Below, one piece after another: positions 57,233 to 64,000 of a DNA stretch of 64,000 nucleotides. The stretch is taken from NCBI GenBank assembly GCA_036971715.1, contig JAVHJL010000004.1, positions 3,348,001 through 3,412,000 of the forward strand, in the 5' to 3' direction. Each line of letters opens with the position of its first letter. Position 1 is the stretch's first letter. A program made the position numbers and the translations under genes. This stretch comes from Arthrobotrys musiformis. Taxonomy: Eukaryota > Ascomycota > Orbiliomycetes > Orbiliales > Orbiliaceae. The notes below the pieces were generated by a model that was given only the letters and a program-made list of their open reading frames with translations, searched no databases and had not been told where the DNA came from.

Positions 57233-58591
57233 ATGCAATCCCTCCGCCGCATCACTCTCCTCGCAATCTGGGTTCTCTGTCTCCTCTTCAACTCCGCCTT
57301 TGCCGTATCTTCAAACGGCAATGAGGGCGGTTCGGCAGACGCTGCCCCAACCCCCGTAGAATTAATCTGCCACCCGGGTAAAGAATGTTACCCGAAGACT
57401 TTCGTCCCCACGACCACGTTTCTTCCCGTCGAGGCAGATCAGGTGATCCCAGCTGGTCTCCACGTGCGACTGAACATCGGCTCCGGCGGACGGGAAGCAA
57501 AAATCATTGATCCAAATGAAGACGAAGGGACAGCCGTCTATGTCGAAAGGGAGAAAAAGGAGCAATTACAAGCTGGAATGGCATACTCCGACCTCGTCGT
57601 CGTTCCAGATCAAGATGTAGACCAGGGTTCCGTTATAAACCCCGGGTTAGGTTCCAATGAAACCAACTCCCCACCACCGGTTCAACATATCCCCCCAGAA
57701 CCGGAAAACTACAAACCGAACCCCCATCTTTCGAACTCCGACTGGGAAACATTCCATAATGCCGTCGCCGTACTCAAAGAATCCGCGCCTCAGACGGCAT
57801 CTCTCATCGAGGCACTCCGGAAATTATCAGAATTATCACACGAACCGGAGTACGGCGTCAAACTCATCGAGATGACTTTACAAAAATTGATCAATATCAT
57901 CTCTTCTTCCGATTACACAACTTCAATCCGTTCTTCGGCGGCGATAACCCTTGGGAATTCACTGCAGAATAATGCCGTAGCTCTCTCCCGTGTCAGAAAA
58001 CTGTTCGGAACAGCTACGAAGGATGTGGTGTTACACCCGCTTCTAACGTGTTTACTCAAAAACCAAGACGTCATCCTAAACCGAAGATTGATGTTCGCGA
58101 TCTCTAGAACAGTTAGGATCCATAACGGAAAACAAGATTTCGTGTCCCTCAATGGTCTCGGAACGTTAGAGAAAGTATACGCAGCGACAAACGACTTGCC
58201 CCTCCGTGGCAAGATCGCCGCATTCCTTCAGGACGAGTTTTTGGATATGGAAATGAGGGAGATGGATGTCAAGTCCGGGGTTAAAGCCGGTTCGCAGACT
58301 GTTATCAAAACGAAAGAGAATCTGAGCGGGTGGTGTGAAGTTTTACAAAGCGATTTGGTGGGCAGAAACAATGAAGAAGGAAACGGGGACTTGGACAGTG
58401 AGGTTAAGGTATTAGCCACACTTAAGGCGTTGAAAGACAAATATGGAAACGACTGTAAGGCAAAGCCAGAGTTGAAAGGCTGGTTAGGAGGCGAACGAGA
58501 GAGGGTTGGAAAGGAGGACGATGATGATAGCGAGTGGATTAAGGTCCCATTGGAGGAGGTCGAGAATGCGTTCTTTGGCGCTACTGCGTAA
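57233..58591 (+). CDS. SIL1: ER Hsp70 nucleotide exchange factor Sil1/Sls1
   Basis: Soluble ER-lumen protein that releases ADP from the chaperone BiP/Kar2 during translocation and folding. Intronless, 452 residues, ATG 57233. MQSLRRITLLAIWVLCLLFNSAFA is a signal peptide. The family signature VELICHPGKECYPKTFVPTTTFLPVEADQVIPAGLHVRLNIGSGGREAKI is clear at residues ~42-92. An armadillo-like helical core follows (ALRKLSELSHEPEYGVKLIEM, SIRSSAAITLGNSLQNNAVAL, LLKNQDVILNRRLMFAIS). A Pro/Asn-rich linker separates the two. The C-terminus is EVENAFFGATA, with no HDEL/KDEL-type tetrapeptide, unlike several fungal Sil1 proteins; retention may come through BiP binding, or the protein may leak out. Conserved Cys at C46 and C52 of the signature are present. 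Confidence 0.92.
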   Translation: MQSLRRITLLAIWVLCLLFNSAFAVSSNGNEGGSADAAPTPVELICHPGKECYPKTFVPTTTFLPVEADQVIPAGLHVRLNIGSGGREAKIIDPNEDEGTAVYVEREKKEQLQAGMAYSDLVVVPDQDVDQGSVINPGLGSNETNSPPPVQHIPPEPENYKPNPHLSNSDWETFHNAVAVLKESAPQTASLIEALRKLSELSHEPEYGVKLIEMTLQKLINIISSSDYTTSIRSSAAITLGNSLQNNAVALSRVRKLFGTATKDVVLHPLLTCLLKNQDVILNRRLMFAISRTVRIHNGKQDFVSLNGLGTLEKVYAATNDLPLRGKIAAFLQDEFLDMEMREMDVKSGVKAGSQTVIKTKENLSGWCEVLQSDLVGRNNEEGNGDLDSEVKVLATLKALKDKYGNDCKAKPELKGWLGGERERVGKEDDDDSEWIKVPLEEVENAFFGATA

Positions 58592-59295
58592 AATAATGTT
58601 GTCTCCAAGTCTCACATCGCCAGTTAACCCTACGGTCAGCAGAAAACTCAATACCAAGCTCGAGGCTTTTATTATTGTCAGGATATGTTCTTTTCATGCA
58701 TTGTTTGAAATCCTTGGCGTTTTGGTTGCTGTTATATATATTACATTGTCGGGAGGCCTCACTGTTGTCACTATAGCTAAGATAAAATAATAAATAAGAA
58801 GCTCAGAATAAATGCCATTAATAAATCGCGGCGAACAGGTCATTAAATTTATACAGTAAATATTGCCGTATAGTTCTTCTTGTACTCTCAGCCAAGATGG
58901 ATGTTGTATTATACTCCATTCAACACAGTTGCGGATTCAAGATTGATTTTCAATGCAGATAATTGATAACCAGGCTGTGGCCTCAGCTGATCGGGACTAC
59001 CTAAGGCTGCGATTTTTCAGAGTGGTCCTGCTCCCCAGAGCCAATTGGCCAATGAATCCATGAATAAATTTTCACTGGATGTAGACTTGGCTAGGTAGCA
59101 AGGTATTTAAAATTCAGCCTTTCCTTCGAACTTTTGGGCTCCCCACTTTATCAATCTATCTCTTTCGTTTACCCTCCTGACAATACACAATCATATGGCC
59201 AGCTAGCGTCCGTAAACTACTATAACCACCTATATAGGGTGAAGATATCTCTCAACCCTAGGAGCGATAGGGTGTTACAAGACTCTCACCGCAAT
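58592..59295. other. intergenic region
   Basis: 3' flank of SIL1 and upstream region of the five-exon gene. The frame of the next gene's first exon is open back to 59134 without an ATG, so an additional upstream exon is possible here. Confidence 0.55.
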
Positions 59296-62200
59296 ATGGT
59301 CACCGATATGGACGCAACTTATATCGATATCGGCGGGACACGCTTCCCATCAGCTTTCCACGTCGTCAGCGCCATCCAATCTTCTCCAATGATAATTATT
59401 CGCGGTAGTATCCTTGGATGGAATTTATCATACTTCGGAATAAGCAAATTGGCGGACCTTCGCCGTAGGAACAAATTTGCGGCTCCGCTTTTGATAACTA
59501 CAGTTTCGCCAAACTTCGAACAGCCCTCAGGTATCAGATCAAAGACTACGTACCGTACCGAAAAAATAATAGATAACCACCTGAAAAGCCCACCAAGCTA
59601 TGAAGTCCAAAATGTCTCCCTGTGTGGGGAAAGAACCTTCGGGTTTTTTAACTTCTTCTTTCAGCTGAACCTAACGCCTCCCGAAAGCGATACAAATTGT
59701 GTTCTAGATCAAGAAGTTATACCCCATGTTGTTAGCTTCAGAGAAACTGATCTATATGACATGATAAGAGGCAATTTCCAACTTGGAGATTTAAACGTTG
59801 TAGTCTGGTCTCGTACCCAGACGTCACAAAGGGATACCTTTGTAGTCCTTTTATTTGATTCAGCGGGGCCGGCTACCTTTGCGGAAGCTGTTAAATTGAA
59901 AGACTCATCCTCATCGCCAAAATTTCCTATCCAGACTGGTGTCCTCGAGATCGGCAAGATAACACGTTCTGACATCGACACATTGACAGGACCAAATAGG
60001 GCCTATTTCCGAGCTCATGCCCGAAAATCACGAAGCAAGCATAAGCAAGTTGGGGAGTCTGGCGACAAGACAAGGCATAAGGACTATCCGGTACTCGCAC
60101 ATTCGGACTATTATAATTATCCGAGCTGGTACTCTGGAGCGAACTACCCGAGCGATCGCGAGAGTTACTCTTTCCTGGGAACCCGTGCTGTGTCTGGTTT
60201 ACGAGACCACTCTTTCCAGGAAACGCCAAACCTAAGCGCATTAGTCGCAAAACTAAAGCGTTTTATAGAGCACGCAAGGAGTGACCTCCAGACTAGTTTT
60301 ATAGCCATAGTGGAACTCCTTGTTGCGGACCTAGACGCTAGGGGCTCAGACTACCAGATATATCCCGTAAGTATTTTGCCATTCCAGTAATTCTGGTGCT
60401 ACCCGAGTCGCGCAATCCCATATTGAGATTGCAGAAAGATTCAGTATCTTAAATTCGAGGCGAGTGTTTACCATTGAAAAGATTGCTGTTATAAAACTCA
60501 AGCAATAAGCCTTAGGAAACGTTTGATCAAGCTCAGATATACTATTATCAACTAGTTAACTAAGATGCTACGTTTTAGACCACACGCGGATCCGATCCGA
60601 TAGGACTGACGCTATCGATATCGACATCGAAACTTGTGGACCGATATAAAAACCCTTTGGTTACTAAAATATTAATATTGACTCCCCCAGGTGAAGCTAG
60701 GAACGAGGCCACTAAAATGATAATGCCTCTGGCCTCGAGACTACCAATGTCTCAGAGAGCAAGTTCAGTTGGTCTCATTCCCAACCTCGCCCAGGGTGTT
60801 CCAGGTTTAGCCAGGACAATACCAAATTTAGCCGTGAATCTGGAGTCCACGGACTTCAAGTTGGGCGGCTCTAGCACCTCCGAGAACGCGATATGCCTAC
60901 CGGCACCTACATCAATATCTACGCTAAAGCTTCCACCAGTACCCGGACTAGGGTTCAAATCGCATTCCAAAAACGTTGCGTACGGCCAAAACTATCAGCT
61001 TTCGAGGTCTCTTCAACCTGACAACGGCGGAAAATCCTCCTCATTCTGGACAAGTGGTTTAACCCACCTATTGAAATATATCAAGTGCGGAAATGAAACC
61101 AACTCAAACTAATTTGTATGCTGGAGTTCGCCAGCCAAACAAGATTTTCTATTTATCGCAGTTTCATTGTCCTCTACCCGCTCCGAACTTTGGAGCAAAA
61201 TTGGGGCAGTAGCCACAGAAGACAATGGGAAAAAGTCTCACTACAAGAACATGTGAGTTCTGTTAACAAGTTCTACCTTTGGCTGGAAGAATACGCTCCT
61301 TTGGAAATAATCTGGACAGGTTGGTTCTATCCAGTTAAAGCATGCGAGCCTAGCTCGGTTTTACTTCGTTGTAGATGCGTAAGTTCTGATGCCCGAGACC
61401 CTCTGCTTGATTGCAATTCATAGACCCGGCCGTCCCACATATAGAAAGCCTCAATCTATGAATGGAATTTCAGAATACGAACTAATATTTAGTACCGATG
61501 GATCCTAACCGAGTAGAGTTGTGGTCGGAGTTTCGTTCATGCCATACCAGAACCCATATCGCGGTGCCTCCTCACAAAACGCTCCCAAGCTAAGGAACCG
61601 GCTTCTAGCCAGCGTGGATATACTTCAACCAAAACCATTCGTACACCTTGGCTGCATACACAAGAGCCAATCGATAATACCGGGGGGCCCTACAAATCTG
61701 GAGGTCTAGGAGATGTTCGATTATGGATTAGTACAATCTTTAACTCCGTTTGGCGGATTGCTGATATGGTAAAAGGGTCGTTTCGATCTACGTACAAGAT
61801 GGCGAGATCGATTCTTAAGATATATTATCCCACGCCGCAGCCACCGCCTACGGCTCCCCGGGATGTCTTCCTATGCTGTCGGCGTCTCATTGACAAACAA
61901 GCCGTCTACGGGCCGATTAACGTGATCGGCTCCCATGACCAAATGTTCTTCCAGCTTATGAAACAAGCGTATAGATCTCTGCGAGGAAGTTTTGGTTGGG
62001 TATCACTGCGAGAAATCGCAAGGTTCCGTTTTGTGAAGGTAATTTTCAGGATCCTCTCTAATAGATAAACTAGCGGCGGCCTAGGTGATTGGGAATGACG
62101 GCTGATTAGCCATTTAGTTTCAACCGTTTTACCAAATCCACGTCAGTTGTTCCGAGACCGACCAACTCCCACAGCCTGGCCATACAGAATACGAAATCGA

Positions 62201-62588
62201 GTATCCGGTGGGATATGTACCAAACTCACTACCTTTCGAGCCCCCGATACCGCCTGATATCCTGCTATATTTCTATAAGAACCCCAGCTGCGCTGATTCA
62301 AACGAAAGGCTCCTCAAATATATCCCTAAACGGATAGTCAACAAACCCGATCCCCCCGATGAGGCATGGGGCCTCTACGCTGAGGAGGGGTTATGCATGT
62401 GGAAGTTCTTAACAATAGCACTAGCTATTGCTATTTTCTCAGTGGTATTCATTACTTTGTGGCTAGTTTCCCATCCCGGAGACCTCCAAAGTGCGTTCAC
62501 TCCACCGACATTTATTGTTGCAGTTGTCGGAGTCTTGTTAGTTGCACCAGAGTTTGTGGGGTACAATTCTAAGAGGAAGTGTAGCTAG
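59296..62588 (+). CDS. uncharacterised large fungal membrane protein, five exons
   Basis: Looks like fragments in raw frames, but splices cleanly: 59296-60366, 60579-61084, 61135-61378, 61517-62038 and 62118-62588 give 937 residues. Introns are GTAAGT...TTTTAG (212 nt), GTGCGG...CCAG (50 nt, CTAAT branch), GTAAGT...GTAG (138 nt) and GTAATT...TTTAG (79 nt). Each junction keeps the frame, for example RFRFVK-FQPFYQIHV. I do not recognise the N-terminal half (MVTDMDATYIDIGG..., VIPHVVSFRETDLYDMIRGN). The C-terminal half has IVLYPLRTLEQNW, EEYAPLEIIWTGWF, FGWVSLREIARFRFVKF, PPIPPDILLYFY, WGLYAEEGLCMWKFL and one or two hydrophobic segments (TIALAIAIFSVVFITLWLV, TFIVAVVGVLLVAPEFV). I recall this C-terminal layout (a W-G-x-Y-x-x-E-G motif just before a membrane anchor) in many uncharacterised Pezizomycotina proteins, some near self/non-self recognition loci. 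The N-terminus may lack an upstream exon. Confidence 0.7.
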
Positions 62589-63160
62589 TTTATAAAGAGA
62601 TGCCTGTATCTAGATCTATCTAGTTCTGAAAATCTCCGTTCTCCTTTTGGCTACTAATTTATGGATGCCCAGTGAATTTGACTAGTCACCTAGGTAATTT
62701 CGGAGCCAGATTGTTTCAACGTTTTGCACTTGCTTTTGAGGCTTTGCTCCCACTTGCGCAATACTGGGCACGTTTAAATTACCCTTGTAGAATACGTTAC
62801 TACCACGAAACTCGTCACAGTAGGAAGACTCTGTTCCATATTTTAAAGCCAGTTTTGAATGTTTCGGTTCCACTGCTATTCCCCGATTCCGTAGTATAGA
62901 ACCGAGAAGCCCCTACGAAGTGTAGTTCCACCTATAAGTATCCAAAAACAGCCAACGCTTTGTTGCATTTTGCCCCAAATACCCCTGCAGATGTGTTGCA
63001 GTGGTTAACACCTGTCCACAACTGGCCACCACCGCGCAGCTTCCCTCGCGCTAGCTCCAAGGCCGGGTCCAGTGCAATATCGATCACCAATTCTCTCACG
63101 ACATCGTTCCCCTCAATTCCACGACAGAAGGCAAGAGGAATAGCTCCACAAGCGTACAAG
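62589..63160. other. intergenic region
   Basis: 3' flank of the five-exon gene and promoter/leader of the Spc2 gene. The frame at 62672-62899 has no motif. No gene seen. Confidence 0.65.
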
Positions 63161-63960
63161 ATGGCGGAACCCACCAAGGTCTGCCCTTATTCTCTGCCCG
63201 GTATGTTTCCAGTCATCTCACCAAGATCAAGCAAGACTTCTCGGCACGAGCAGCCCGCTAACCTATTACCTATCCAACCAGACCTCAAAAACACATCTGA
63301 CGATGCTGTCGCGGCTGTACGAACCCCACAATCGCCACTGTTGACCACTATTCAAGACTAATAATGGAGCCGTAGTACCTGAAAACCAAATCCTTCGCCC
63401 AATCACATACTCTCACGGATGTCCGTCTATCCCTCTCCACCGCCGCGTGCCTTATCGCCGGCACAACCTTCTACCTAGACTACACCCAAGGCTTCGAAAA
63501 GACCAAAACCTTCACCTTATACGCCTGCATCGCCTACTTCACCCTCAACACCGCTCTAACAATCTGGCTCTACTTCTTCGAATCCTCGACAATCTACGTG
63601 GGGAAACATAAAACTGCGCCGGTATCTTTGACCATCAGCTCGAAAATTACAAAGCACGATCCGACTTATAGATTGAAGATTACGCAAACCCAGGTGGTTG
63701 ATGGGAAGAGTATTTTGAGGATTAGAGATGTTGAGGGACCGTTTATGAATTGGATTGATGACAAGGGATTTTTTGTCAAGAAGCCCTTTGAGAGCTGGTT
63801 GGGTGCTTCGGTACCTTGGATTTTGGAGAACGAGGATGTGCCTAAGGAGTTGGATAGCAGTGTTGTAACTGCTAGCGGGAGGAAAGTTCAAGATGAATTG
63901 ACAGGTGTTGAGGTCGGGAGCGGGAAGGGAAGTGTTAGGAGAAAGGGAAAGAAGGTGTGA
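63161..63960 (+). CDS. SPC2: signal peptidase complex subunit 2 (Spc2/SPC25)
   Basis: Non-catalytic ER-membrane subunit of the signal peptidase complex that links it to the translocon. Three exons: 63161-63200 (40 nt), 63282-63316 (35 nt) and 63376-63960, giving 219 residues. Both tiny exons are needed: they build MAEPTKVCPYSLP-DLKNTSDDAVAA-YLKTKSFAQSHTLTDVRL, the family N-terminus. Two membrane segments follow: LSTAACLIAGTTFYLDY and LYACIAYFTLNTALTIWLYFF, with the cytosolic link GFEKTKTFT. The C-terminal domain (YVGKHKTAPVSLTISSKITKHDPTYRLKI) ends in a basic tail SVRRKGKKV. The stop is TGA at 63958-63960. This is the last gene in the window. Confidence 0.92.
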
Positions 63961-64000
63961 TTATCATATAGCACCTAAACTTTGTGGGAGGCAGGGAGAC

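Noticed and set aside
59134..62588. Suspected pseudogene broken into six ORFs
   Set aside because: Every break coincides with consensus GT-AG introns that rejoin the frame, so it is better explained as an intact split gene.
12081..63960. Functional cluster of secretory-pathway genes (Vps10, Yea4-like, Sil1, Spc2)
   Set aside because: They are up to 50 kb apart, on both strands and interleaved with unrelated genes; these are common housekeeping functions, so chance explains it.

Overview
The window reads as nuclear DNA of a filamentous ascomycete (Pezizomycotina). Genes are split by short GT-AG introns, mostly 45-180 nt with CTAAC/CTAAT-like branch sites. Gene models match fungal proteins (Vps10, Dnm1, Fol3, Rpc25, Yea4, Sil1), intergenic DNA is full of poly-T/poly-A runs, and there are no operons. 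I cannot fix the order or genus; an early-diverging group such as Pezizomycetes or Orbiliomycetes is only a guess. Coding content is about 16 protein genes, one intact tRNA and one tRNA-like remnant. I see no transposase, reverse transcriptase or CRISPR array.

Layout. 1-3.8 kb: non-coding. 3.8-5.5 kb: conserved fungal protein of unknown function. 5.5-10.7 kb: gene-free. 10.7-11.5 kb: RNA polymerase III subunit Rpc25. 12.1-17.1 kb (-): eight-exon sorting receptor Vps10. 19.2-20.6 kb (-): dihydrofolate synthase Fol3. 21.6-23.1 kb (-): UBE3D/Ipa1-type E2-binding protein, divergent from a questin-oxidase-like gene at 23.8-25.5 kb. 26.0-26.9 kb (-): repeat protein with FG-GAP/VCBS-like units. 28.1-29.7 kb: gamma-butyrobetaine dioxygenase (carnitine synthesis). 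31.1-34.1 kb: nine-exon dynamin-related GTPase Dnm1. 39.1-41.5 kb: Ser/Pro-rich protein with a methyltransferase-like C-terminus, isolated between two gene-free stretches of about 5 kb. 46.5-47.5 kb (-): secreted cysteine-rich protein with two crystallin-like modules. 48.8-49.1 kb (-): tRNA-Val(AAC) and a degenerate tRNA-like sequence. 49.4-51.1 kb (-): Yea4-type nucleotide-sugar transporter with a long charged N-terminal extension. 52.2-53.8 kb (-): class III aminotransferase. 55.1-56.7 kb: ethanolamine kinase. 57.2-58.6 kb: Hsp70 nucleotide exchange factor Sil1. 59.3-62.6 kb: uncharacterised five-exon membrane protein. 63.2-64.0 kb: signal peptidase subunit Spc2.

How the genes relate. Most are unrelated housekeeping genes. 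Several serve the secretory pathway (Vps10, Sil1, Spc2, the Yea4-like carrier), but they are scattered and separately transcribed, so I infer no cluster. The best candidates for new biology are the FG-GAP-like repeat protein, the secreted two-module protein in the gene-poor block, the methyltransferase-like protein, and the five-exon membrane protein, which only becomes visible once its introns are removed. All splice sites were placed by eye from consensus and reading-frame continuity.
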